In this document: positions 1 to 11,117 of the stretch, piece by piece
Layout: every line of letters begins with the position of its first letter
Numbering within the stretch: the first letter of the stretch is position 1
From: Buxus sempervirens
Lineage: Eukaryota; Streptophyta; Magnoliopsida; Buxales; Buxaceae
Direction: 5' to 3'
Length of the DNA stretch: 64,000 nt
NCBI GenBank assembly: GCA_947561395.2
Contig: OX387185.1
Location: 21,705,866-21,769,865 of the forward strand
Translations under genes and position numbers: made by a program
Notes under the pieces: model-generated
Told to the model about the DNA's origin: nothing
What the model saw: only the letters and a program-made list of their open reading frames with translations
Database searches by the model: none

Positions 1-907
1 TACATTGGACCGTATTTTCTATACGGTCCACCTTGCCCGTGGATGAATTACGGTCTTCCTCGCCCGTGAAGAAAATACGGTCCCGCCTGGACCGACCTGA
101 GTTTACGGGCGCGGCTTGTTTTGCATTTTTGGTGCCGGCTTTTCTTGGGATCACTCCAGTGGGACTCCTGGTTGTTCCGGCAGCTTCAGTGGTGCTTCTA
201 GGCCCTTCCAATTCCTTTGTTGCCTTCAATTGGCCTAAAAGGCCTTATTTTTCTTCTTCTTTCTCCTTGGGTTCTTTGCTGAAAGATTAACCCCTTGCTA
301 GTTGTTCATAGCCACTTCTTAAAAGGGGAAATGGATGCTTTACAGGGGATACCAAAGGCTTCAAAAGAATCTCACATTCTCTTTTCCAGAATGGTAATTA
401 AATGGAATTAAACACTCCTTTTAAGATCCTTTTTTGGTGACTTTTTGTCACTATTTCATTTCTTTTCCATGATGATGATCCTTCCTAGATTAAAAATTGT
501 CATCTCACACAATACTTCAAGATAGGTTAGTGACATATAAAAAAGATTAGTGAGAAGGAAAGAAAAGTGGAATTAATTTAAAGGAAAAGAACATGCTTAC
601 AATGCAATGGTTTACTTTTACTGATTTGGTGATCCTCCAGAAGTTTGGGCAGCGCTTCTGCGTCCTCCTTATTTTGCGGGGAAGAATTGGGAAGAGCTTG
701 GTTAAGGTGGATGGGTTCAAGACCAAGTTGAAGAGGATTTGGGCATGGTTTTGGGGTAGTTTAGGAGTATAGGGGTAATTTGGGGATTAAAAAAGGTTTA
801 GGTTTTGGGATGGTGGAATTTGGGCAGGGTTTTGGGTATGGAGAGCACCTGGATGAAGAGGGTTTCGGCCAGGGGATCAGGCTTATTCAAATGAGGGGGT
901 GGCCTCT

Positions 908-916
908 CTATTTATA
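908..916 (-). promoter_or_regulatory. E1 LTR TATA box
   Basis: The minus strand reads CTATAAATAG, the plant TATA consensus. The copy in the other LTR is at 10309-10317. It lies about 15 bp downstream (element sense) of the palindrome array, so transcription probably starts near plus-strand position 880. An identical TATA context occurs in the E2 LTR. Confidence 0.7.
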
Positions 917-930
917 GGCAAAATTTTCGT

Positions 931-1135
931 GCCCGTATTTGAACTACGGGCATGCCTTGCCCGTACTTTAAGTACGGGCGTGCCTTGCCCGTACTTCAAG
1001 TACGGGCGAAAAACGAATATTTACAATTATCGCAGATTCTTCCGTACGGGACGCGTGTCCCGCCACGCGTCCTCTTCTAGAAGCTTGCCCATAGTTGAAG
1101 TACGGGCATGCCTCGCCCGTACTTCAAATACGGTC
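931..1135. repeat. E1 21-bp palindrome array (GCCCGTA-N7-TACGGGC)
   Basis: Palindromes of 21 bp start at 931, 959, 987, 1087 and 1115, so within each block the pitch is exactly 28 bp. The seven-base linker is close to RTGCCTT. The arms pair over seven bases, and some copies replace GGGC with GGTC. Related units near 7-105 include GGACCGTA-N7-TACGGTCC (7-29). The array sits immediately upstream of the minus-strand TATA box, in U3. The duplicate array is at 10332-10536. Confidence 0.85.
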
Positions 1136-1716
1136 CAGCACGTTTTTAAAATGTTTGGATTTCAAACCTTTATTCAATTTGGTTTATTTAAAGATTTTTA
1201 TCCGATTTTTTGATTATTTTATTATAAAAACGAGATTCTTTTATTAAAATATTATTAAAAAATAAAGATATTTTATTAAATGATTATTTTATTTATTTAA
1301 CTCATTTATTCTGCTTTTTGCTGCTGTTTTGCCACATGGGTAGCTTTCTTTGAAATTTCAACTGCCCATAACTTTTCCGTCCGATGTCTGATTTCAGCAA
1401 ATTTGGTGTCGTTGGAATCAGCTCGGAACATACTATCCATTGGGATTAAGTTTGGCAGCTGAATTGGGGTCGAGCAAAAAGTCAACTTTCGCTTCCCCAA
1501 AAGTTTGACCGGCTCATAACTTCCTCATCCGGACTCCGATTATGGCAAACTCAGTTGCGTTAAAACCGTGTCAAAATGCTCTTTTCAATGAGAGGAAGTT
1601 TGATGGCCAATTTTCTTTGGATCAAAAAGTCAAATTTTGGCCCCCTCAGGGTTTGACTTTTTAGTTGAAATTTTCATTTTCTGCATTTTTTGGGGTGCAA
1701 AAATTAGGTGCTAACA

Positions 1717-1730
1717 GCTGCCCCTCTTTG
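1717..1730 (-). promoter_or_regulatory. E1 polypurine tract
   Basis: On the element strand the sequence next to the 3' LTR is CAAAGAGGGGCAGC, a purine-rich primer for plus-strand DNA synthesis. E2 has a matching tract in the same place (36695-36709), which supports both LTR boundaries. Confidence 0.75.
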
Positions 1731-4341
1731 CCGGAGTCACCTTGGGGATGAACGGCAAAGAAGAAAAAGAACCTTATTTTTGCACCTTGCATTTCTGTCG
1801 ACATGATTAACGAGCTTAAGTCCTCTTGATTTTTCAAAGCAGCGGAAACACGAAACGGTTTCCACTAAGTTTTTTGGAGCTTGCTCAGCCACACTTCGCG
1901 GGCTTCCTGGAGCAACCCCTGATTGGTTTCCACTTGGATCTCGAAGCTTGCTCACCCACACTTCGCGGGTTTCTTGGAGCAATTTCTTGATTTTAATTTA
2001 GATTTAAAAGAGATGGGATTGGAATTAAGCTCCCCAACCTGTTTCGGCATCGATGCAAGATGCTCAGCAATGTTCTTTTCTTCTTGTTTGTTCCATTAAA
2101 GCTTTTAGATGATTTCCAATTTGTGGTTTCTTTTATCTTTCAGCAGATTTAAAGGTTTACTTTTTTTATTTTTTTTATTAGAGGCTGGATGAGGGTTGAT
2201 GATGGTGGTTCAGGAATGAAGGAGGCTGCCTTGCTGCTGTTTGTCATCCAGAGAACCTCGCACACCTGACCTATTCTATTTACAAAAGTGGTAAATCAAA
2301 ATTACAAAAGGACTTCTTCATTCTGTTCTCTTCTTCGAGTCTTGAGAACTTCACCACTCTTTCTTCATGGTATGGCCTTCTCAGCTTGGTGAAGAGTTCC
2401 TCTGTCAGCTCCTCTTGTGATAAGGTAGAGGTTTCCTGGTTTGGAATGACTCTATTGAGGATTGGTGGGGAGCCTCTACCACTTCTTCTTTCTTGTTGAT
2501 TCTGGGAGCTTTGGGAGTCCTCATGCTGTTCAGGATCCTTAAAGAGAACATTGCTGGGGAATAGACTCCATTGGGGATTGGGGAGTCCTTTTGCAATTCC
2601 CCTTTGCCTTGACTTTCTGCTTGGCCTTTTTCCGGCTTGTTCTTTTTTCTGACTTCAAGGCGTTTCTTGATGGCCTGCAAAGATCTCACAAAGCGGTGAG
2701 GCATCTGAAATCAAGAAGATAAGCAGAATAGGTCCTTTTTTTTTTTTTGCAAGTGATCTCAAAAGAAAAGGCAAGACCAATGACCACAGAGATTTGCCTT
2801 ATTAGCTCGAAGTGTTTTGGGACAGTGTGCTCGACACGTATTCCCATGAAATTCTTGACTTAGGCCAACAAGGGTTTAGAAGCTGAGAAGTATTTCAAGG
2901 AATGTCCCCCCTTTCCCAGGTTTCGGTTTCTCTCATTTTCTCCTTTTTGAGGGAACTTTGGCAACTGAGGGTCCTTTCCTGGGTTAGTGTCTGTTCCTGC
3001 TTGAGGGTTCTTGGCCAACTTTTTGCATATCATGCACTTTAGATCAGAGAGGTCTTGAAATTAGGACGAAACGTCAGCTTGGTTTTAAGTCTGAGAAATG
3101 AAAGGTGGCAAGGCTCAAAATTTTTTCATTCTCAGGTTTTACTTTGTGTCTAGCCGAAGCTCGTTCTTCCTCTCTTGGATTCCTTCATCACAAATCTGCA
3201 CAAATCTGATTTTCACTTCTTCTGTAATCAGAAAGGACTTTCTGTTGGGATGAAATGAAGGCCGAGGTTTTGGTTTATGAAAGAAAGGGAATATGGCTCA
3301 AAGTTCTTTTGTAAATGGGTTGAGTCATGTTCTCCCCTTCTTTTGATTGCTTGGACTTTGACATTGTCCGTTTCACTTTTTTTTTCTTTTTTTTTTTTTT
3401 TTTGAGGCCTTTTGCTTTTTCCTTTATTTTTTCTTTTCCCTGGGGGCCGATTCTTGCCTTTTGATTTGCTTGGCCTGCCCCAATGTGCATTCTGATTTTT
3501 TTCTTTTCTTTTCTTTGCTTTTACATACTTGCCTCATTTCTTCTTTGTCAAGCACCATATTCTAGGTATTTGACTCAGTGGGTTAAGAAAGAAAGAAAAT
3601 TGTTAGGCTCAAGGGGTTTGACTAAGGATATGATTTGGGAAATTTTGGGACGCAAAGCAAAGATGGCCTTTCATCCTTTTACAGAAGTTGTGACAACTTT
3701 GTTGAATTATTTCATGCAAACTCATTCAGGAATCTTTTTATTTCTTTTTCAGCTTTTCCCCAGTGTGGGGTGGCTAGACACAACACAGGTATTTGAATAA
3801 TACGATCAGGCTCAAAATGTTTGACTAGCGATTCTTAAAATTCAGGATGAATGAAGGATGGCCTCTCATCCTTTCTCAAAGACATAATTGCTCAAGTCGG
3901 CCTCGGCCCTTAGCTGGTTTAGACACTTTCTCTCTTTTCTTTTCTTTTCTAGGGTTGTTCTACCCCAGTGCAAGGATGAGCTTGGGAGAAAAATCAAAGC
4001 ATAGATCAGGAAAGGACTGCCTTTGGCTTAGTCAAGGTTCTCATGGGACAGTATCCTGTACCCAGCTGAAAACACCTTTGAGCTACTCGGCATTTTTCCA
4101 TGATCATGGTCTTACCAAAGGGTATGGTCTCAGAACAATGTCATCACTGACCAAACACTTACATTTTTTTTTCTTCTTTTTTTTTTCTCATTTTTATGTA
4201 TATATATTTTTTCAAAAAGTTTCCATGGAAGTAAAAAGTATTTACAGAATTACTAATTACTAGGAGAGATTAACAAAAAGGTAAATTTCAAACTTATCCT
4301 GGTTATAGTGGATGTTGCATCTTGCAGCCCTGCCTAACCTC
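1731..4341 (-). other. E1 region between gag and 3' LTR, no recognisable enzyme domain
   Basis: This stretch occupies the place of pol and the 3' untranslated region but shows no protease, RT or integrase motif in any frame. It has long T tracts (around 2733, 3378 and 4167). A block resembling the E2 3' region recurs: it starts with GGCTCAA and continues with TTTGAC, and in two copies a GATGGCCTTTCATCC-type string follows (around 3297, 3608 and 3808). The segment 3249-3310 resembles E2 50636-50710 in sequence and order, so the two elements share a 3' region although E1 has lost its coding part. Short lysine-rich ORFs here look like products of the T tracts. Confidence 0.65.
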
Positions 4342-5913
4342 TTACTTTGTCCCGCTAGAAGATGCCTGATGGTCTGGAAGAGGATTAGTCTGGACCCCTA
4401 CTGGAGGAGTTGTTGCTGGGGGATCGACAGAAATTTGCTTATTGTCGATCAAATCTTGTATATCATGCCTCAAATCCCAGCAATAGTTAGTATGATGACC
4501 AGGAGCTCCCATGTGATATTCGCAGCGCACATTAGGATTGTAATTGCGACTATTAGTCGGCTGGTGGGTTGGATCCTTTTTCTGCAAATATCCCTTTTTC
4601 AACAAGGTTGGCAGCAATTCTGCAACTGAGTAAGGGAGGGGAGTGAACACTCTAGTCATTCTTGCTCGGTGTTCCTCTCTGGTCAACCTAGGCCTTCTTG
4701 CAGCCTGTGTCTCCTGTTCAGGGTTCTGGTTATTAGGTGCTGAAAAGTGGTAAGGTCTGCTTTGCTGGACGTAATTAACATTCTCGTCCTCTTTTTTCTT
4801 TTCCGGACCTCTCCCACTAATAGGGCCTCTTCTCTGCTCAGGGAATCCTGTAACTCTACCAGACTTAACTCCATCCTCTATCCTGTCTGCCACAACCACC
4901 AGGTCTGCGAAACTCGCAGCAAACTGTCCCAGCAGCAGTGTATAGTATGGTTGCCCCAATGTTGAGATGAACAGGGTTACCATCTCTTTTTCCAGCATGG
5001 GTGGCTGAACCATCGCAGCCATCTCTCGCCATCTCTTAGCATACTCACGAATGGACTCCGTGCTTTTCTTGACCATCTTTTGTAATTCCATCCGAGTGGG
5101 CAAGACTTCGGTGTTGAACTTGAAGTGCTCTAGGAAAGTACTTGCCAAGTCATCCCAAGTCCTGATTCGACTCCTGTCTAGAATGGCGAACCATTTTTGT
5201 GCTGATCCCGTCAGTGAGCGTTGGAAGAATTGGATCATGATCCTCTCATCATACGCATACTGGCACATGTCTCCATAGTACGCTTTGAGGTGTAACAGTG
5301 GATCACCACTTCCATCAAATTTTACGAGATCTGGACATTTAAACTTTGGCGGGAGCTGTAAATCAGGGAAGAACCCAAGCCTATCCAGTGAGGCTTCCTT
5401 TGGCACAGAACTTCGGTTCGCATTCCGTACATGTTCTTTTAAGGCCTGCACATCGGCTTGCATCGATTCTTGTGCCCGATACCAATCTTCTATTTCATGC
5501 CCCATTTCCTGTGGCATGGCAGGGGCTGCGGGAATTCTCAGCTGTTGCTCTGCTTGGACAGGTAGTGGTTGAGGAACTGGCTGTTCTGGTGGTTGCAAAT
5601 TCATCTGTGGAATAGCAGGCGGTGGCTGCTCTGGCATGACTGGTAAAGGCTGAGGAGCCAAGTGCTGTGGTGGCGGTGCTCGTGGCTCCTGGGGAGGTAC
5701 CGGCTGTTGCGGAGGTATTGGCAACTGTTGCTGCGGCTGTATAATCTGTGGTGGTGCTTGCAGCCTTTCCATTCTCTGCATCATGTTTGCCATCATGGCT
5801 GTCATGTGAGCCATTTGCTGGTTAATTCCTGTGATCACTGGATGATCTTCCAGCTTTTCTTGCTCCTGAGGAGGTGGAGGGAGTGCTTGTTCAAGTCCTT
5901 CAGCAGGATCCAT
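4342..5913 (-). CDS. gag: E1 Gag polyprotein (Tat lineage)
   Basis: This is the retrotransposon Gag, which would form the cytoplasmic virus-like particle and package RNA. From the ATG at 5913 it has about 523 residues. The open frame reaches 6129, but the upstream part is low-complexity and follows a likely splice acceptor near 5970, so 5913 is preferred. In order it shows a proline/glutamine-rich N-terminal third, the conserved Gag core (KFKCPDLVKFDGSGDP, a CQYAYDE segment, FFQRSLTGSAQKWF, RIEDGVKSGR) and a zinc-knuckle-like CEYHMGAPGHHTNYC near the end. The same blocks occur in the same order in E2 Gag. The frame is intact, so this Gag could be functional. No protease follows. Confidence 0.9.
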   Translation of the reverse strand: MDPAEGLEQALPPPPQEQEKLEDHPVITGINQQMAHMTAMMANMMQRMERLQAPPQIIQPQQQLPIPPQQPVPPQEPRAPPPQHLAPQPLPVMPEQPPPAIPQMNLQPPEQPVPQPLPVQAEQQLRIPAAPAMPQEMGHEIEDWYRAQESMQADVQALKEHVRNANRSSVPKEASLDRLGFFPDLQLPPKFKCPDLVKFDGSGDPLLHLKAYYGDMCQYAYDERIMIQFFQRSLTGSAQKWFAILDRSRIRTWDDLASTFLEHFKFNTEVLPTRMELQKMVKKSTESIREYAKRWREMAAMVQPPMLEKEMVTLFISTLGQPYYTLLLGQFAASFADLVVVADRIEDGVKSGRVTGFPEQRRGPISGRGPEKKKEDENVNYVQQSRPYHFSAPNNQNPEQETQAARRPRLTREEHRARMTRVFTPLPYSVAELLPTLLKKGYLQKKDPTHQPTNSRNYNPNVRCEYHMGAPGHHTNYCWDLRHDIQDLIDNKQISVDPPATTPPVGVQTNPLPDHQASSSGTK

Positions 5914-6125
5914 TTGGAGTTTTCTTCTTGAACGTAGGAGGTACGGGCTGCGATACGCAATCTTGGTACCTTTGAACAAAAAGACAAAAATTAGTATAAA
6001 GAATTCATATTTCATCAAAATATAATGCATGTTGATGCATGCCAATGACTTGATGATTTTTTTTTCTTTTATTTTGAAACTTTTATTCAACAACCAAGGA
6101 GGATAATTTGATCTCTTTTTAGCCG

Positions 6126-6765
6126 CCATTCGGAGACAAGGGGAGAGTCCCTGAGAATAATCTCCTTTTTACCGCCACTTCGGAGGTAAGGAAAGAAGAT
6201 TTCTGAAAATGATTTCCTTCAACCGCCACTTCGGAGGTTGACCTCCACTTCGGAGGTAAGGAAAGAAGATTTCTGAGAATGATTTCCCTCAACTGCCACT
6301 TCGGAGGTTGACCGCCACTTCGGAGGTAAGGAAAGAAGATTTCTGAGAATGATTTCCCTCAACCGCCACTTCGGAGGTTGACCTCCACTTCGGAGGTAAG
6401 GAAAGAAGATTTCTGAGAACGATTTCCCTCAACCGCCACTTCGGAGGTTGACCGCCACTTTGGAGGTAAGGAAAGAAGATTTCTGAGAACGATTTCCCTC
6501 AACCGCCACTTCGGAGGTTGACCGCCACTTCGGAGGTAAGGAAAGAAGATTTCTGAGAATGATTTCCCTCAACCGCCACTTCGGAGGTTGACCTCCACTT
6601 CGGAGGTAAGGAAAATGACCGCTACTTCGAAGGTAAGCCTCCACTTTGGAGGAAAGATCCCTTTTAACCGCCACTTCGGAGGTAAAGGGAGAGAAGATCC
6701 TTGGAAACTATTTCCTTTAACCGCCACTTCGGAGGTTGACCGCCACTTCGGAGGTAAGGAAATAA
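6126..6765. repeat. E1 70-bp tandem array with CCNCCACTTCGGAGG palindrome
   Basis: Six units with an exact 70-bp period start at 6221, 6291, 6361, 6431, 6501 and 6571, with degenerate partial units on both sides. Each unit carries the string CCGCCACTTCGGAGGT or CCTCCACTTCGGAGGT twice. The second form is a 17-bp palindrome (ACCTCC-N5-GGAGGT). The array lies between PBS and gag, probably inside a 5' leader intron. E2 has an unrelated 78-bp array in the same position. Confidence 0.88.
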
Positions 6766-8624
6766 TCTTTGGGTTTGGAAATCACAGGAGCCAATTTTGA
6801 TTTTGGAAATGCGGAGCGTTGATTTCCAAAGGATCAGTTTGAAGAATTCCAAGGAATGATAAGGGATTTGGGATGGTAGGAACACAGAGTATTAATTTCT
6901 ATCAGGATCTGGGAAACTACAAGAGTTGATTTCCCAATTGGCTGACATTTTTTTTTTGGTCCGATGGCCATTGGCAAAAATCAGACTTTTTCCTTGACTC
7001 TTTTTTTTTTCTTATTTTGGGCTATTTTACAGCCAATTGAAACTTGGTTTAAGCACAGGGGATTGAAACCAGTTTTCGCCCTAAGGCAAATTTAATGTAC
7101 ACTTAGGAGTAATTCAAACCTTTAAAAAAAAAATTTTTTTTTATTATTATTTTGTTTTGTTTTTTGTTTTTTTTTTCTGTTTTTTTTTCTTTCTTTTTTT
7201 TTTTTTGAAATGAGTTAATCAGGCATATTTATGCAGATGATCTTGAAGTGTGTGCACTTGATGCATGAAGATGCCTACAAAATTAGAGCCAACATTACCA
7301 TTCTGCATAATTAAAAAGTGTGTGCACAATCCTAAAAAGGTTGGTGCCCCTCGAGGCACGACTTCTAGACATACTTGTGTATGGAAGCACATCTAAGTCC
7401 AGATCAGCCTTCTTTCATCTGCCTTTGGTTTCAGGTGTCAGACCAAAAGATTTAACAATTTGCCAATCAAGGGCGAAAATTACATGATAATCAAAATCTG
7501 CAAAATTTCATCTTAAGGGCTTTTTGGGAACCCAGAAGAAGGGTACAAATTTACTTCAAGGCAGGTAGGCTGAATTCCTAGATCTAGGGTTTTGCCCCTG
7601 CTCTGATCTGGCCTGTTTCTGTCTGATTTTCTGATCTGGCCGGCTTTCATCTGCTCAAAAGGCCGACATGGACTCAGAGTGCTTCCAATGGGCTCAATGG
7701 GTCAAGGCTTATGGTTCACAGGACTTAATGCATGGATCTGGGGTGGTTCCCCTGATCAAAAATTTGGTTGGCTTCCTAAATTAGGGCTAAGGCAGCCCAT
7801 GATCTAGGGTTCACTCAATTTAATGCAAAAGAGTTGGGGAATGCCCCTGATGGACTCTTGGATTTTAAATTGATTTTATTTTCCAATATTCACATCCACA
7901 TCCATATCCATGCTGCATTCACAAAGCCTTGGTTTATCAGAAACAATAGGTGGGGAAAGGGTACCCAGCCCGAGACATTCGTCTACAAGGGTCTGAGCCA
8001 AGTACTAGACCCTCGCGTACCACAGCATGAAGCCAGTGGCGCTAAGGAATCCAGAAACCTGGGGAGATGGGTTTACCCTGCTTTCCCCGGCAAGCCACGG
8101 GAGCCTAGAGCTAATACCATCCCAAAAGTAAGTTCATCGTTTGAGAAGGGTGGCTGCTAGAGAGATCTATGTTTTTGGTGAAGAAGAGCAGCATTTCATC
8201 AAGTCATTCAAAGCGGATCATTCATGCAGACCCCCTCGTGCATGTCACCCCATGCAGTTAAAGGATCATTCACGGTGTAGTGAAGTGCTTGTGTGTGCAG
8301 TGGGGCAAGGTGCTGTGTCTATTTGGGTGATTCTCAGATAATGAGCTGATAAAGGGTTCCTTAATGTCACTTTTATAGTGAGAGTACAGAACAACATGCA
8401 ATACGATGTCTGGGTGAATCCCCAGGTAAGTGGAGGGTCACAGGGAACCGCTTAAATTCCACTTTCCTTAGGCAATTATCTCGTCCTTGTGACAGGATCC
8501 CCCAATATCACGTAATTGCAAGAGTTCCATACCTCACTAAGGTTGGACAAAAAGTACTTCTTAAATCTACTCATATCCCCCTATGTTGACTCATTTCTTG
8601 ACCAAGGTCCAATTGGGCTGAGAG
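6766..8624 (-). other. E1 5' leader, non-coding
   Basis: This is the untranslated leader between the tandem array and the PBS. It includes a T-rich tract (7127-7206) and a more GC-rich stretch (about 7930-8340). No convincing coding frame is seen. On the element strand a polypyrimidine stretch followed by CAAAG/G ends at about 5970, so most of this leader may be removed as an intron. Confidence 0.55.
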
Positions 8625-8643
8625 GTCCCCAGTGGAGTCGCCA
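8625..8643 (-). promoter_or_regulatory. E1 primer binding site, Tat/Ogre type
   Basis: The element strand reads TGGCGACTCCACTGGGGAC, three bases inside the 5' LTR. This is the PBS type known from Tat/Ogre elements and usually assigned to tRNA-Arg. It fixes the element as minus-strand and the LTR boundary at 8647. Confidence 0.85.
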
Positions 8644-8646
8644 AGC

Positions 8647-11117
8647 TGTGCGCACCCCCCGATTTCCGATTCCGGGCCGCACGACGAGGTGCATGTAGAT
8701 GTGATGCTCGCCTCGGGACTGTTTTGGTTTGGAGTCGCCACTGCCTGAGAGGTGCAGGCAGACACAAAAGGGGCACCTATTCGGGCCTAATTATTCTGGT
8801 CTGCGGCTTATTAGAGTTCTGAGCAAGTTCTCGGTTACGTCTAGGGAAGCCCGAAGACACCCTAGCCCGCCCCGTCGATTGACAGGTCCCGTGAGTCTCC
8901 TTGGTCTGAGTCAACTTAGTTTTCACCCAATTCCTAAGCCAACATGCACACTTATTTGGTCTGGTGGGGACCGTTGATGGTGTGGGTCCCCTTTTATTTG
9001 ATTTTATCTTTTCATTAAGTTAATGAAGTGGGTTGGATCCGGGTCCCGTTGGAAGACCCGTGGGCTGCCATGGTTGGGCCTTGGGCCCAGTTGGGTTATT
9101 GGGTAACCCATTTGGTTATTTTATTATTTTATTTATTTACACTTTAGGTTTGGGCTTAGTGGGCTTGGAATGAGCCCATTAGCCAAAGTCAAGTGGCCTT
9201 GGGCCCGTTTATTGAAAACGGGCCTGGTTTGGGCCGGTCCGAAGTGGGCTCCACAGTTGGGCCCAGGGTGGTCTTGGTGGGCCCATCTAGGCCCATAGTC
9301 CAAAAATGGGCTTGAGACAGCCCAAGTTGTTAAAGGGTTCGGTTCAGGCCGGTTTAGGCCGGATCAAGTCCGACCGGACCGAAAAATTATATTTTTTAAG
9401 TTACATTGGACCGTATTTTCTATACGGTCCACCTTGCCCGTGGATGAATTACGGTCTTCCTCGCCCGTGAAGAAAATACGGTCCCGCCCGGACCGACCTG
9501 AGTTTACGGGCGCGGCTTGTTTTGCATTTTTGGTGCCGGCTTTTCTTGGGATCACTCCAGTGGGACTCCTGGTTGTTCCGGCAGCTTCAGTGGTGCTTCT
9601 AGGCCCTTCCAATTCCTTTGTTGCCTTCAATTGGCCTAAAAGGCCTTATTTTTCTTCTTCTTTCTCCTTGGGTTCTTTGCTGAAAGATTAACCCCTTGCT
9701 AGTTGTTCATAGCCACTTCTTAAAAGGGGAAATGGATGCTTTACCGGGGATACCAAAGGCTTCAAAAGAATCTCACATTCTCTTTTCCAGAATGGTAATT
9801 AAATGGAATTAAACACTCCTTTTAAGATCCTTTTTTGGTGACTTTTTGTCACTATTTCATTTCTTTTCCATGATGATGATCCTTCCTAGATTAAAAATTG
9901 TCATCTCACACAATACTTCAAGATAGGTTAGTGACATATAAAAAAGATTAGTGAGAAGGAAAGAAAAGTGGAATTAATTTAAAGGAAAAGAACATGCTTA
10001 CAATGCAATGGTTTACTTTTACTGATTTGGTGATCCTCCAGAAGTTTGGGCAGCGCTTCCGCGTCCTCCTTATTTTGCGGGGAAGAATTGGGAAGAGCTT
10101 GGTTAAGGTGGATGGGTTCAAGACCAAGTTGAAGAGGATTTGGGCATGGTTTTGGGGTAGTTTAGGAGTATAGGGGTAATTTGGGGATTAAAAAAGGTTT
10201 AGGTTTTGGGATGGTGGAATTTGGGCAGGGTTTTGGGTATGGAGAGCACCTGGAGGAAGAGGGTTTCGGCCAGGGGATCAGGCTTATTCAAATGAGGGGG
10301 TGGCCTCTCTATTTATAGGCAAAATTTTCGTGCCCGTATTTGAACTACGGGCATGCCTTGCCCGTACTTTAAGTACGGGCGTGCCTTGCCCGTACTTCAA
10401 GTACGGGCGAAAAACGAATATTTGCAATTATCGCAGATTCTTCCGTACGGGACGCGTGTCCCGCCACGCGTCCTCTTCTAGAAGCTTGCCCGTAGTTGAA
10501 GTACGGGCATGCCTCGCCCGTACTTCAAATACGGTCCAGCACGTTTTTAAAATGTTTGGATTTCAAACCTTTATTCAATTTGGTTTATTTAAAGATTTTT
10601 ATCCGATTTTTTGATTATTTTATTATAAAAACGAGATTCTTTTATTAAAATATTATTAAAAAATAAAGATATTTTATTAAATGATTATTTTATTTATTTA
10701 ACTCATTTATTCTGCTTTTTGCTGCTGTTTTGCCACATGGGCAGCTTTCTTTGAAATTTCAACTGCCCATAACTTTTCCGTCCGATGTCTGATTTCAGCA
10801 AATTTGGTGTCGTTGGAATCAGCTCGGAACACACTATCCATTGGGATTAAGTTTGGCAGCTGAATTGGGGTCGAGCAAAAAGTCAACTTTCGCTTCCCCA
10901 AAAGTTTGACCGGCTCATAACTTCCTCATCCGGACTCCGATTATGGCAAACTCAGTTGCGTTAAAACCGTGTCAAAATGCTCTTTTCAATGAGAGGAAGT
11001 TTGATGGCCAATTTTCTTTGGATCAAAAAGTCAAATTTTGGCCCCCTCAGGGTTTGACTTTTTAGTTGAAATTTTCATTTTCTGCATTTTTTGGGGTGCA
11101 AAAATCAGGTGCTAACA
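8647..11117 (-). repeat. E1 5' LTR, right copy, complete (2471 bp)
   Basis: The plus strand begins TGTGCGCACC and ends GGTGCTAACA, giving imperfect terminal inverted repeats with TG...CA ends. The TATA box is at 10309-10317 on the minus strand and the palindrome array at 10332-10536. Against the left copy only single-base differences were seen, for example C/T at 9488. Confidence 0.93.

Larger units (their letters stand above)
1..1716 (-). repeat. E1 3' LTR, left copy, truncated by window start
   Basis: Base 1 aligns with base 9402 and base 1716 with base 11117, at equal length. On the plus strand the LTR ends GGTGCTAACA, so on the element strand it starts TGTTAGCACC. It holds a minus-strand TATA box (908-916) with five tandem or near-tandem palindromes just upstream of it (931-1135). 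A second palindrome group lies near 7-105. Small ORFs here recur identically in the right copy and are LTR sequence, not genes. Confidence 0.93.
1..11117 (-). mobile_element. E1: gag-only Tat-lineage LTR retrotransposon (TR-GAG type), 5' LTR on the right
   Basis: Two LTR copies (1-1716, truncated by the window, and 8647-11117) flank about 6.9 kb. The minus orientation is fixed by three things: a minus-strand gag, a PBS beside the right LTR at 8625-8643, and a purine-rich tract beside the left LTR at 1717-1730. The only retroviral domain is gag (4342-5913). No protease, RT, RNase H or integrase is visible in 1731-4341, so it should be non-autonomous and depend on a relative for enzymes. The inferred full length is about 11.9 kb. 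Over the 1716 shared bases the LTRs have no indels and about nine substitutions by hand count, so insertion is recent. The left flank is outside the window, so the TSD cannot be checked; the right flank reads CATGG. Confidence 0.88.

Noticed and set aside
33..1213. Small plus-strand ORFs of 85 and 104 residues, present again at 9434-9691 and 10300-10614
   Set aside because: They are antisense to the element, lie in LTR sequence and span the palindrome array; duplication reflects the two LTRs, not a gene family.
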